Below are positions 9,403-19,429 of a stretch of DNA of 64,000 nt, piece after piece; position 1 is the first letter of the stretch; the number at the start of each line of letters is the position of its first letter. Under the pieces are notes generated by a model. The model was given only the letters and a program-made list of their open reading frames with translations, was not told where the DNA came from and did not search any database. The translations under genes were made by a program, and so were the position numbers. The stretch is from Rubripirellula sp. (lineage in GTDB: Bacteria > Planctomycetota > Planctomycetia > Pirellulales > Pirellulaceae): contig JAPKCI010000003.1 in assembly GCA_028823035.1 (NCBI GenBank), forward strand, positions 61,928 to 125,927, read 5' to 3'.

Positions 9403-9917
9403 CAGGCTGCCCCCCCACCGGCCGCTGCTTCCTCGCGTGCGGCCTCTTCCTCAGCTTCCAATTCTTCAAGTCCCAGTGCAGGGTCAATCATCCACCGCAC
9501 CAGAGAGTATCGGGCAAGGGGCTCCCCACCATCGGGGTTCTGTGCCTCTACTAAAACCCGGATCAACAATATCCCCGCCAACTGACCTGGCTGCACTTCG
9601 ACTGAAAATTCGAAAGAAGTCATGGACTGTGAATCGAAGGAATCGACCGGCGCGAGAGGCTGGCTCTGCGGCGTGAAGCCCGCAGTGCTGTTCAACAACA
9701 CCTCTGATAGTTTCCCCTGACAAATCATGCGGGCGATGGCCAAGTCACGCCCCTCCCTCGCAGCAGATATTCCGATATCGACGATTCGGCTGAGGATCGC
9801 CAACGATCCGCCAAGAATTGCCAGAGCCAATAGAATTTCCAGCAGAGAGAACCCGCGACGTTTCAACGGTTTTCGCCTCGCACCTTGGCGTTTCTGTTTT
9901 CCTTGTCGCGCAATCAT
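9402..9917 (-). CDS. gspI: Type II secretion minor pseudopilin GspI-like
   Basis: RGFSLLEILLALAILGGSLAIL prepilin signal; TGATG overlap with the gspJ-like gene. Confidence 0.78.
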   Translation of the reverse strand: MIARQGKQKRQGARRKPLKRRGFSLLEILLALAILGGSLAILSRIVDIGISAAREGRDLAIARMICQGKLSEVLLNSTAGFTPQSQPLAPVDSFDSQSMTSFEFSVEVQPGQLAGILLIRVLVEAQNPDGGEPLARYSLVRWMIDPALGLEELEAEEEAAREEAAAGGGAA

Positions 9918-10576
9918 GGTGCCAACACCTGACTGACAGTTGCCTCGCCAGTGATCCCACGGATCTTCACCACAACTCGCCCCATCGTCGGATGAATCAG
10001 GCTGATCAGTGCTGTGCTTGTGGACCCATCAGGGTAGAAAAGCACCGGACGACTCCAGCCTTCGACCTGATCGGAAATCGTGAGTTGCTCGATCTCGGCA
10101 GACCGAGCTGCGGAAACGACGCTTACACCGCTGAGGGTGATTCCTTCAGGCAATTCAATCATTTCAATCGCCGATTCATCCTGCTCCACGACAACCGCCA
10201 CCGCTTGATCGGCACCGGCGAGCAAAGCAGAACCCCCACCCGTCTGATCGATCGCTTCTGTGGCGTCAATTGCAGAGTAGAACGGCTTGGCCCGTAGGTC
10301 ATTCCCTTCAATCATCCCCTCAAGCATGATCACTCGACCCGAGCGCATCGCTTCGACCCGCAATCGGGCGACGCTGCCCCGAATTTGCTCACCAGCACGA
10401 ACCAACCGACGATCATCCAATAACATTCCCCATTTTGGCATGGTCAGTGATGCCATTGCGGCAAGGACAGCTATGACCAACAGCAATTCGAGGAGCGTGA
10501 AGGCAGATCGGCGTGGCAATGGATAACTTCCGCACAGGGGTTTGTTGAACATCAAAGACACCGCTCCTTCGATCAA
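9914..10576 (-). CDS. gspH: Type II secretion pseudopilin GspH-like
   Basis: RSAFTLLELLLVIAVLAAMASLTMPKW prepilin signal; ATGA overlap with the gspI-like gene. Confidence 0.78.
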   Translation of the reverse strand: MIEGAVSLMFNKPLCGSYPLPRRSAFTLLELLLVIAVLAAMASLTMPKWGMLLDDRRLVRAGEQIRGSVARLRVEAMRSGRVIMLEGMIEGNDLRAKPFYSAIDATEAIDQTGGGSALLAGADQAVAVVVEQDESAIEMIELPEGITLSGVSVVSAARSAEIEQLTISDQVEGWSRPVLFYPDGSTSTALISLIHPTMGRVVVKIRGITGEATVSQVLAP

Positions 10577-10624
10577 TCACCACCTGCAGCATCCCCGCCC
10601 GCAGTCCTAGTGGAAGATTCCTGA

Positions 10625-11062
10625 TCAGCCCTCAATCGTGAGGTCATCGTCGGTGTTCATTTGCTGATCGAGACCTGAACTCCGAATCTCGAAACTGCCA
10701 CCGCTGACGTTATATTCTAGATCGTTCTCCCAGGAATCCTTCGGAATCTCTTCGATGATCGCAGAAACCCATTTCGCCTTCTTGGCAGCGTCACTCGGGC
10801 CGTCCCGAAGCATATCGAGGCTCTCTGGAAGACTATTCATTCTGATCTTGTACATTTTTACGGTGTTTTTCAGCTCGCCGAGAGTGATTTCCGTGGTTGA
10901 AACATTGGTTCCATCCTGAACCCCACTGTAGTTGGTAACGCCGATGCCAATGATCATGACCAAAATCGCGAGTACCAGAAGCAATTCGAGCAAAGTGAAG
11001 CCACTGCGTGCTGAGTGGGAGGATCGGTGTGATCGTTGAAGGTTACGGTACTGCATTGCCAT
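10625..11062 (-). CDS. gspG: Type II secretion major pseudopilin GspG
   Basis: RSGFTLLELLLVLAILVMIIGIGVTNY; LPESLDMLRDGP; DSWENDLEYNVSGGSFEIRSSGLDQQMNTDDDL matches the GspG C-terminal signature. Confidence 0.92.
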   Translation of the reverse strand: MAMQYRNLQRSHRSSHSARSGFTLLELLLVLAILVMIIGIGVTNYSGVQDGTNVSTTEITLGELKNTVKMYKIRMNSLPESLDMLRDGPSDAAKKAKWVSAIIEEIPKDSWENDLEYNVSGGSFEIRSSGLDQQMNTDDDLTIEG

Positions 11063-11430
11063 TGCCGGACTTTTCGTGAAATAAGTGACTGGTGATGTGA
11101 CGATAATAGTTTCGTCAACGTAAGTATAATAACCACGCTAAAAAGGGAAGGTTCCGATTTCCTTCTTGCCTCCCAGCCAGTCAACGGCTGGGGGCAGTAA
11201 TGTACAAACCGACACATTTCAGCCGAAATCCCAGTTCTTGGGGGCTCCGCATGAAGCGGACAATCCGCAAAAGTCCCGGAAACCTGTGACTTGAGCGGGA
11301 ATTCTCTGTAAAGAGCGGTAGAATTAGAGAGTAAAGCAAATAATATTAACGAGGGCTCCGTTTGTGTCCTCAGCGACCTGATATTGGTCGTGTTTCCTGA
11401 TCCGTAGTTCCTTCATCGCAAAGAACAAAA

Positions 11431-12924
11431 ATGGTGGCTCGCGACGATTCCTTCATCCGCGGCTCTTTAATTGCCTGCCTGATTTTCCTTGTCCTGTCGC
11501 TTGGCCTGAACTTTTTCCTCTGGCGGCATAGCGACACGATTGCAGCTCAGGAACAGAATAAGAGCGACACGCTTACGACGGTCCAGACCAAAGTGGAGCA
11601 GATGGAGACGCAGGCAAACCGGCTTAAAGCCATGCTGGGTATCGGTGGTTTCAGCGAGGCTGAAATCGAGGAAATGAAACAAAACACCTCTGACGACCCC
11701 GATATGCAGGCGATTGAGACACAATACGCCACCAACATGTCATATTTCGGGTCCAGCTATCAGGGTGAAAAAAACTATCCGGAACTGCCCGAGTATCTGG
11801 TCAAAGCCATTCGCGCTCGAAACCTAACAGTCGTCAACTATGAGGTGAACGAGAAGGATATCCGCTCCAAAGCTAAAACGGATGTGACGAACGCGGAAAA
11901 ACAACAGGAATTGGCCGAAACGGAACGAGACGATGCCAACAAAAAAGTCATCAAACTGAGCGATGAATTTGATCAGGACCGAAATCGGATGATCAAGGAA
12001 AAAGAGGACACCAAAGACAAGCTTGTCAAAACCGTGGATGACTTCACCACCTTTCGTAAGGACAAGGTCGATGAAACCAATAAGTTAACCCAGAAAGCGA
12101 GACAGCTACAGGGAACGATTGAGACCCAGAAGTTCCAACTGAATGAATTGCGGAACGACCAATTCGAAACCACGCAGGGGGAAATTCGTTATGTAGTGCG
12201 TGGTGGTAACATTACCACCATCAACCTCGGTTCAGCGGACGCCCTCCGACCTGGCATCACATTCGGCGTGATCGGCGGCGATGAAACGCGTCTGAAAGAT
12301 GCCAAAGTCAAAGCCACCATTCAGGTCACAAAAATCCAGGGGGCTCACTTGGCCGAAGCCCGCGTTGTAGCGTTTCCGGAAATCCGTAATCCAATCATTC
12401 CCGGAGACAAGATTTTCTCGCCATTCTGGGCGCCAGGTCGAGTCATCAAAATTGCCTTGGCGGGGAATATTGATATCGACGGTGACGGACGCCCCGACAA
12501 CGAAGCTCTCAAAGGCCAAATCCGGGCTGCCGGGGCAGTCGTTGCCGCCGAGATCACGCCGGCAGGCGGCATCAGCGGCAAGCTTGATGCTACTATCCGT
12601 TTCATGGTCGTCGGTGACGATCCAGAGTTAGGCAGCAGACCGACCGATGATGATGACAACAGTATTGCAACCATTGCCGCCATGGGGCGAATCAGGGCTA
12701 AAGCGGCCGAACTAGGGCTGACGGTCATCCCGGCATGGAAACTACAGAAGTACCTCAGGACTCTCAACGATACGCGCACGACACCGCTGGGATCAGCCAC
12801 CCGAGCCGAGGACTTCCCACCCGATCCTCGGGTCAGTGGCAGCCGATTGCCGAACATCGGTTCTGATCTCTACCGAACGCCGAATGAAAAACAGCAAAAG
12901 GGCAACAAAGTTCTTCCTCCCTGA
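11431..12924 (+). CDS. Membrane-anchored coiled-coil protein with BRCT-like C-terminus, hypothetical
   Basis: N-terminal TM (SLIACLIFLVLSLGLNFFLW), long charged coiled coil, C-terminal AAGAVVAAEITPAGGISGKLDATIRFMVVGDDP...RIRAKAAELGLTVIPAWKLQKYL. Confidence 0.75.
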   Translation: MVARDDSFIRGSLIACLIFLVLSLGLNFFLWRHSDTIAAQEQNKSDTLTTVQTKVEQMETQANRLKAMLGIGGFSEAEIEEMKQNTSDDPDMQAIETQYATNMSYFGSSYQGEKNYPELPEYLVKAIRARNLTVVNYEVNEKDIRSKAKTDVTNAEKQQELAETERDDANKKVIKLSDEFDQDRNRMIKEKEDTKDKLVKTVDDFTTFRKDKVDETNKLTQKARQLQGTIETQKFQLNELRNDQFETTQGEIRYVVRGGNITTINLGSADALRPGITFGVIGGDETRLKDAKVKATIQVTKIQGAHLAEARVVAFPEIRNPIIPGDKIFSPFWAPGRVIKIALAGNIDIDGDGRPDNEALKGQIRAAGAVVAAEITPAGGISGKLDATIRFMVVGDDPELGSRPTDDDDNSIATIAAMGRIRAKAAELGLTVIPAWKLQKYLRTLNDTRTTPLGSATRAEDFPPDPRVSGSRLPNIGSDLYRTPNEKQQKGNKVLPP

Positions 12925-13066
12925 TCTTTATCAGGCGTAGAGTCGCAACACGTTTCACGCGACATCTCTCTGAGATGCCGCTTTTAACAGACTGTTTACT
13001 GAAACGCTGATCCCGCTCAGCGTGCCGTTATATGCGCGGGCGGGGCTGTGCAAAAGAAGACGATGC

Positions 13067-14494
13067 TTAAGTCTTCGTACAGAGATTCTTTACTTGCTGT
13101 GCTAGAACACGGGATTCCGACTGAAATCGCTCAGTCAATCGTCGCAGTTCATTTTCGAGTCTGCTGGCAGCCACATTGGAATCGCCCATTGGTAGTGTTC
13201 CTAAACGCACTGCATCCTGATCGTGGACATTGCTCAGAGTCGACGCTGCCAGCGTCGATCTGACCAACAAATCACTCAATCGTGAATGTGTTATCCGGGA
13301 ATCAACCGGAATAATTTGTGGAGAAGACCACGTCGTTCTTGTTTCAGGAATCTGATTCATCAACTCGTTCTCAATCGACTCAAGCCGCATCGGAAAACTT
13401 TCCGGGTCAACATCAAACGCCCAAACCCAGCGTCGCGTTTCCACCCGATAAATGAAGTCGAACATTCGCTGCTGTCGCTGAAAAACATGATCAAAATCGT
13501 CGGCGATGGCTCGCGATACAGTCGCACCCAAAGAAACCGTTCCTGCGGCGATGCGATTCGCGCATCGAGGCATTGATGCTTCATGAGACAGCGTGACAGC
13601 CATGACGGGCGATTCCACTCGCTTTTCTGCAACACGATCCGCCTGATCAAATCGCTGCAGATTGCCGTCGCGATACCGAGGTTTTTGAAGAGGTCTACGC
13701 CTACCGAGCCGCCAACGCGACCAAGCCAAAGCGACACCTCGGGGCCCGCCCGATGCTGTTTCGAACGAAACATCCGTTCCCTTTCCAAATCTCGAACTTA
13801 TCTCAAGATCTGAAAAGTGGAGTGAAGCTAGCTGGCGGGAAATCAGCAGACCAAGTCCCTCGCCGCCTCCCGTCGAAACACCCCGTTCGGCGATACGCTG
13901 TAAGTCTTTTCGTTTGATACCACAACCACGATCAATAACGGACCAGCGGATCGCACCACTGCCACGCGAACGCTGCAACTGCACCAGGACCACACCATTC
14001 TCTGGCGTAACACGAATTGCGTTTGTAGCGAGATTCACGACAAGCCTGCGCAGCATGGCAGGATCGGCATAAACCATTGTTTCGCAATCAAGCATAATGT
14101 CCCAAAGAACTTCGATTTTCCGTGGCAACGCCCACGGGCGAAGCGTTTCGTCGATGGACTTGCGGACCTCAGAAATCGTTACCCAACTTCGATCTACACG
14201 CGGCGTCCCAGTTCGCAAACGTTCCAACTGAAGCATTTCACCAATCATCTGAAACATGCAGTCGCATTGATCCATTGCCGACGTCAAATAGGCACGTTGA
14301 TCAACTGAGGCAGCACCTAAATCGCCATCACGGATCAGGCGTATTGACTCGCGTACTGTCGTCAGCGGAGACCGCAGATCATGAGCCGTCTCGCTCATCA
14401 AGCATGCAGCCTCATCAATGGCAGTTCGAGTACCTGGCCGCTGGCCAGTTCTCGAACGATGTCCGGTTGGATTGGGAAGCGAAGCTTTGGACAC
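13067..14494 (-). CDS. Sensor histidine kinase (HisKA-HATPase) with C-terminal extension
   Basis: H-box AHDLRSPL, N-box NLATNAIR, G1 DRGCGI, G2 GEGLGL; about 220 residues follow the ATPase domain. Confidence 0.85.
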   Translation of the reverse strand: MSKASLPNPTGHRSRTGQRPGTRTAIDEAACLMSETAHDLRSPLTTVRESIRLIRDGDLGAASVDQRAYLTSAMDQCDCMFQMIGEMLQLERLRTGTPRVDRSWVTISEVRKSIDETLRPWALPRKIEVLWDIMLDCETMVYADPAMLRRLVVNLATNAIRVTPENGVVLVQLQRSRGSGAIRWSVIDRGCGIKRKDLQRIAERGVSTGGGEGLGLLISRQLASLHFSDLEISSRFGKGTDVSFETASGGPRGVALAWSRWRLGRRRPLQKPRYRDGNLQRFDQADRVAEKRVESPVMAVTLSHEASMPRCANRIAAGTVSLGATVSRAIADDFDHVFQRQQRMFDFIYRVETRRWVWAFDVDPESFPMRLESIENELMNQIPETRTTWSSPQIIPVDSRITHSRLSDLLVRSTLAASTLSNVHDQDAVRLGTLPMGDSNVAASRLENELRRLTERFQSESRVLAQQVKNLCTKT

Positions 14495-14902
14495 AGTAGA
14501 AACCCGTCAGATGTCTGGATACTCAACCCCGAAAACCGAGCGGAGAGATTCCTATTGTGAATTCGACTTCCTGAACTCGACACGATAACAAATGAACAGT
14601 GACTTCATCGCGGTTGGGCGGGATACCCGACTCTCGTGCCTGATGTGACGATCATAGGAGCCCCCCCTCTTTGTCAGCGAGATCTGAAAATCCCCAAATC
14701 CCCGCATTCCGCAATGCCGGAAAATCCTCACTGCCCGTCAAGGTTTATGCAAACACTGACAAGCGACACAGTTGCCACCTTGAAACGAGGACCCTGGTAC
14801 GCTGACTGCAGGACATCATCAGCAGCTGCCACCAAGACAGATTAAGAACAGCAACTGCCACCAATTGCGAGGCATATCCTGCCTGGCTGCAGGCTTTCAG
14901 CG

Positions 14903-16441
14903 TCAGGTTTGTGCGGACTTCATTGCCCGCCGTCTGGCAGCGATACGACGCACCGTTTCATCCAGAGTAACACCCATCAAAATGACCAAACCAATGATCG
15001 TGAACTCAAGTCGATCGGGTATTTTCAGCAGCAAAATCAAATTATTGAGCAACATCATCACCGCTGTCCCGGCAATGACACCAAAGATCGATCCTTCTCC
15101 CCCTCGAAGACTGCAACCACCCAGAACCGCAGCAGCAATCGCGTAGAGTTCGTAGAAATTGCCAAAGCTTGACGGTGAGATGGACCCTGAATCCAAGGCA
15201 AACAGAATGCCACCTGTAGCGGCAGCCACCGTGCAGATCACGTACGCCAGAATGGTAATTCTTTCCGTACGGATACCGCTGTAACGGGCCGCCTCCTCAT
15301 TGCTGCCCAGTGCCAGCATGTACCGTCCCCAAATCGTCAAATTCAGAAAGATGACAGCCACCCCTGACGCAGTCAAAAACACAAAAAGCGGGTATGGGAT
15401 CCCAAAAGTCTGAGAACCATCCGCCGTGCTCCACTCGAACAGCGAAAGTTTGCCTGAGCCCAGTGGACTGAGTGTTTCCTTGTACTCAATTCCGAAGCCA
15501 ACAGGGTTATCATTCACCAGCCAGCGGGAGATACCTCGATAGATCAGCAGACCACACAAGGTCACCACAAACGGTTGCAGGTGCACACGGGTGACGAGCA
15601 AACCATGCAACAAACCTAAAAATCCGGCGATCCCAAGAACAGAGATGATCGCAAGCGGAATTGCCATCCGTTGCCTCCGCTCCGTCGGCATTGCCATCCA
15701 TTCCTTCGAAAAACGGTCCCCGAGTGGCTGGCTCAAATCGATTCTGGTGACATCCCCTGAATGTGATGCGGAATGCACCACCAAATCCTTCTGACCCAGC
15801 GTGGGATGAAAGAATGAAACGCGATCCCGGACAGACAAACGGAAGGAAACGCCGGCCAGTTCGACCCACGCAGGTTGATCACCAACAGCCTGCCCAAAAT
15901 CCAGCACGTCGAAGGCCTTGGCCACCTGACCCGAATCCTCATCTCGCAAGAGCCCCTCAACTGTCATCACCGTGCCGATCCCCAAGGACTTACCCTCACG
16001 ATCTTTCAGTTGAACGGCCTCGATATCTTTCACTGTCAACAACGCCGGTTGTCTTCCTCGATACATGCGCAATTTGTCACCTACGTCATAACGACCGACT
16101 GCATTTTCATGTACCACCAGACTATTATTTTCCTGCGTGGCAAGATGAACATCGAACAAAGCAGCGGGACGATAGTCGACCTGCAAAAAGATTCCGAGCA
16201 GGCATCCAGCGAGACAGACGATCGAACCAACGGAAAGGTCGATGCCCCCGGTGATGATGACGAACGCAACCCCAATCCCCAGCAACCCGTACATCGAAAC
16301 CCGTCGCAACAGATTCTCAATGTTGTTGGACTGCAGAAACGTGCTGCTGAAAATATCGGTCCAGGGATCCGACGTCATCAGAACCATGAACACGAACAGG
16401 ATCACCAACAACCCAAAAATACCAAGCGATTTTGCATTCAT
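14903..16441 (-). CDS. Sugar ABC transporter permease (RbsC-like) with large extra-membrane insertion
   Basis: GIDLSVGS and AVLGGCSLRGGEGSIFGVIAGTAVM motifs of RbsC-type permeases; adjacent to RbsA- and RbsB-like genes. Confidence 0.88.
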   Translation of the reverse strand: MNAKSLGIFGLLVILFVFMVLMTSDPWTDIFSSTFLQSNNIENLLRRVSMYGLLGIGVAFVIITGGIDLSVGSIVCLAGCLLGIFLQVDYRPAALFDVHLATQENNSLVVHENAVGRYDVGDKLRMYRGRQPALLTVKDIEAVQLKDREGKSLGIGTVMTVEGLLRDEDSGQVAKAFDVLDFGQAVGDQPAWVELAGVSFRLSVRDRVSFFHPTLGQKDLVVHSASHSGDVTRIDLSQPLGDRFSKEWMAMPTERRQRMAIPLAIISVLGIAGFLGLLHGLLVTRVHLQPFVVTLCGLLIYRGISRWLVNDNPVGFGIEYKETLSPLGSGKLSLFEWSTADGSQTFGIPYPLFVFLTASGVAVIFLNLTIWGRYMLALGSNEEAARYSGIRTERITILAYVICTVAAATGGILFALDSGSISPSSFGNFYELYAIAAAVLGGCSLRGGEGSIFGVIAGTAVMMLLNNLILLLKIPDRLEFTIIGLVILMGVTLDETVRRIAARRRAMKSAQT

Positions 16442-17967
16442 TAATTTGTTACCGTCGACGCTGCGTTTGCATTACCCGTTGCCAGTTGCATGATGGACTC
16501 TTCCGACAAGTCGGCCCTCTGGATCTCACCCGTAATGCGTCCTTCGTGCATCACAATTGCGCGATCACTCATCCCCATAATTTCTTCCATCTCACTGGAA
16601 ACAAACAGAACCGCTAAGCCCTCTTTTGCCAGCGTTTCCATCAAATGATAAATTTCCTGTTTGGCACCCACATCGATCCCGCGAGTTGGCTCATCGAGCA
16701 GCAAGATTTTCGGCTTCATTGAAAGCCATTTACCCAACACAACTTTCTGCTGATTGCCTCCAGAAAGGAATCGTGTAATCTGCGCATCGTTGGGTGTTTT
16801 GATCCGTAGATCGCGAACCATTTGAGTGGCATCCCGAATCTCTGTTGCACGATTGAGGAATCCACCGGCAAGTCGATTGCGAGACAAGGCAGCGAGACTA
16901 ATGTTGTGTCGCACACTCATATCGATGACTAATCCATTCAGTTTGCGATCCTCAGGAACCAGTGCAATTCCAGCGTTGATAGCTGCCAAAGGTGATTTCA
17001 ATTCAATCTGTTGACCCTCGACGATGACCTTTCCAGCGACGGGATGCTCGATTCCGAAAAGCGTTTGCAACATCTCAGTGCGTCCCGCTCCCACAAGCCC
17101 CGACACTCCGACAATTTCTCCTTCGCGAATCGAAAACGTGAGTTCATGCTCAGGCCAAGTAGCCGTGCGGAGTGATTCAACTGACAACACCACATCGCCG
17201 ACGGGCACCTGTTTCCGAGCATAAAACTGCGAGATATCACGTCCAACCATCATCCGCACCATATTGTCGTGGCTGATTTCACCGCTACTCAGCATGCCAG
17301 CATTCTTGCCGTCACGCAGGACGACCACGCGATCGGCCAAAGCCCGCACCTCACCCAACCGGTGCGAGATATAAATGATACTGACCCCACGTTGGCGAAG
17401 CTCCTGTACCACTACAAACAGTCGCTCTGCCTCGGCACTTGACAAACTGGACGTCGGCTCGTCCATGATCAGCACCCTGGCGCCAACCGACATCGCCTTT
17501 GCGATTTCGACCATTTGCCGCTGTCCGATTGACAACTCGCTCAATGGGGTCGTCGGTTCAACCTGCAATCCGATTTGCGAAAGAACCTGCTTGGCATCCG
17601 CATTGAGTCGTTGACGGTCAATGAAGCCGAACCGACTGGGTTCGCGGCCCAGATATATGTTCTCTCCAACCTGGAGGTTCTCAGCGAGATTCAATTCCTG
17701 ATGAATCAAGGCAACTCCACAGTCCAGAGATACCTTGACCGAACTTAGCTGCACAGACTTGCCCTCGATCAGAATTTGCCCACTATCAGGCAACTGCACC
17801 CCTGCGAGGATCTTCATCAACGTACTTTTTCCAGCGCCATTTTCACCAATCACGGCAAGCACTTCTGCATGCTGGACCGTCAAGTCGACATCATGCAGCG
17901 CTCGGACACCCGGAAACTGCTTCCCGACTTTACGAACCTCAAGAAGTGGCGTATCGGCCTCAGCCAT
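16441..17967 (-). CDS. Sugar ABC transporter ATP-binding protein (RbsA-like, two ABC domains)
   Basis: GENGAGKSTLMK, LSIGQRQM, two tandem ABC cassettes, FLSGGNQQKVVLGKWL. Confidence 0.95.
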   Translation of the reverse strand: MAEADTPLLEVRKVGKQFPGVRALHDVDLTVQHAEVLAVIGENGAGKSTLMKILAGVQLPDSGQILIEGKSVQLSSVKVSLDCGVALIHQELNLAENLQVGENIYLGREPSRFGFIDRQRLNADAKQVLSQIGLQVEPTTPLSELSIGQRQMVEIAKAMSVGARVLIMDEPTSSLSSAEAERLFVVVQELRQRGVSIIYISHRLGEVRALADRVVVLRDGKNAGMLSSGEISHDNMVRMMVGRDISQFYARKQVPVGDVVLSVESLRTATWPEHELTFSIREGEIVGVSGLVGAGRTEMLQTLFGIEHPVAGKVIVEGQQIELKSPLAAINAGIALVPEDRKLNGLVIDMSVRHNISLAALSRNRLAGGFLNRATEIRDATQMVRDLRIKTPNDAQITRFLSGGNQQKVVLGKWLSMKPKILLLDEPTRGIDVGAKQEIYHLMETLAKEGLAVLFVSSEMEEIMGMSDRAIVMHEGRITGEIQRADLSEESIMQLATGNANAASTVTN

Positions 17968-18009
17968 GGGAACGCCGCAATGTGTTAGAAGATGATCTAA
18001 GCAAGAGGT

Positions 18010-19089
18010 TTACAGTCCTTTCTTTGCTTTCAGATCGGCCCAAAACTCATCAACGTTCTCTTTCGTGATTGCCCGAGGTGGGATATCCAGATACTTGCTC
18101 TCCGGAATTGCTCCCTGGTCGCCATTGAGCAATGCGGTCAGCACACGCACCGATTCATAACCGTATGCGTACGGATTCTGCACAATCGTTCCAGTGCAGG
18201 TCCCATCCTTGATCGCCTGCAGGGTGATGTCATTCTCATCGAATCCAATGAGTTTTACTTTGCCAAGCTTATCGGCCTTTTCCAATGCCTTGTGGCAAGC
18301 AGGTGGGTTGTATTCAAAAAGCCCCACCATCGCGTTGATGTCCGGATAGGTATTCAGTGAGTCTTCCGCTTTAGCTTGTGCAACCTCAGGTTTCCCCTGA
18401 TCGGTGATGGTTCCCAAAATGGTGTACTTGTCACCACTAATTTCACCGTCAACCGGGTCCCATGAATTTGTTTGGGTTCGATAATAATCCATGTCTCGGT
18501 CGCGTCCCAACAACACATCAATCACACCCTGTCGCCGAAACTTGCTGTTATCCTGCTCAAGCCGTCCAATGAAGAGCATTACTTTTCCACCATCGGGCAA
18601 TGCCTGCTTGATCAATTCACCACATGCACGTCCGGCTGCATAATTATCCATCCCGATGTACATCAAGCGATCGGCGGCAGGGGCATCAGAATCATGTGTA
18701 ATCAAGGGAACTTTGGCAGCGATTGAATTAAGCCAATCAACCTGATTGTCTGCATCGATCGGGCTAATGGCGATGGCCTTTACACCTGCGGTCAGCAAAT
18801 CTTCCACGATCCGCTTCTGCTCGACAGCCGTTGCCTGCGAAGGCATGCGAACTTCAACATCGACATCGAAGTCTTTCTCAGCATCATTACACCCGGCCTC
18901 GGAAATCTTCCAGAAGTCCGCGATTTGGTTGGTGACAAAGGCAACACTTTGGGTTTTGCCGCTACCATCGGATTGCGTCCCGGTGGCAGTTCCGGAATCC
19001 TGAATCACTCGCAGTTCACTATCAGAAGACTTGTTGCATCCAATGAAAGCGGTAGCCAGAAGCATAGTTAGGAAGCAGAAGCGTTTCAT
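18010..19089 (-). CDS. Sugar ABC transporter substrate-binding lipoprotein (RbsB-like)
   Basis: Lipobox LATAFIGCNKS; peripla_BP_4-like fold (AISPIDADNQVDWLNSIAAKVPLITHDSDAP). Confidence 0.92.
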   Translation of the reverse strand: MKRFCFLTMLLATAFIGCNKSSDSELRVIQDSGTATGTQSDGSGKTQSVAFVTNQIADFWKISEAGCNDAEKDFDVDVEVRMPSQATAVEQKRIVEDLLTAGVKAIAISPIDADNQVDWLNSIAAKVPLITHDSDAPAADRLMYIGMDNYAAGRACGELIKQALPDGGKVMLFIGRLEQDNSKFRRQGVIDVLLGRDRDMDYYRTQTNSWDPVDGEISGDKYTILGTITDQGKPEVAQAKAEDSLNTYPDINAMVGLFEYNPPACHKALEKADKLGKVKLIGFDENDITLQAIKDGTCTGTIVQNPYAYGYESVRVLTALLNGDQGAIPESKYLDIPPRAITKENVDEFWADLKAKKGL

Positions 19090-19429
19090 GTCAAAACTCG
19101 ATAGTGGGGTATTTCAAACGAGCAGGAATTATCAGACCGAACGGCCACAGATTTTAGCCTCCAAATTTTCGCCAAACAACAGCCAAGCCGCTGCAGGAGG
19201 CAATTCTGGACATACTAAGGTCCAATCGTCCTGTGCTCGAGTCGACAGCCATGTTCAGCAATTTACCTCCAAATTGGCCGACATTCGGGCATCTTGCCTC
19301 GCACCTCGAGTTCACCGCAAACGGTGGTTCAGCACAGGCTGATTTTCATGTCGATTTCTGACTATTGGGTTGATGCGACCAGATTTATTCCGCGTAGTGC
19401 AAAAGAGGGCAGCACGCTACACTGCCTGC

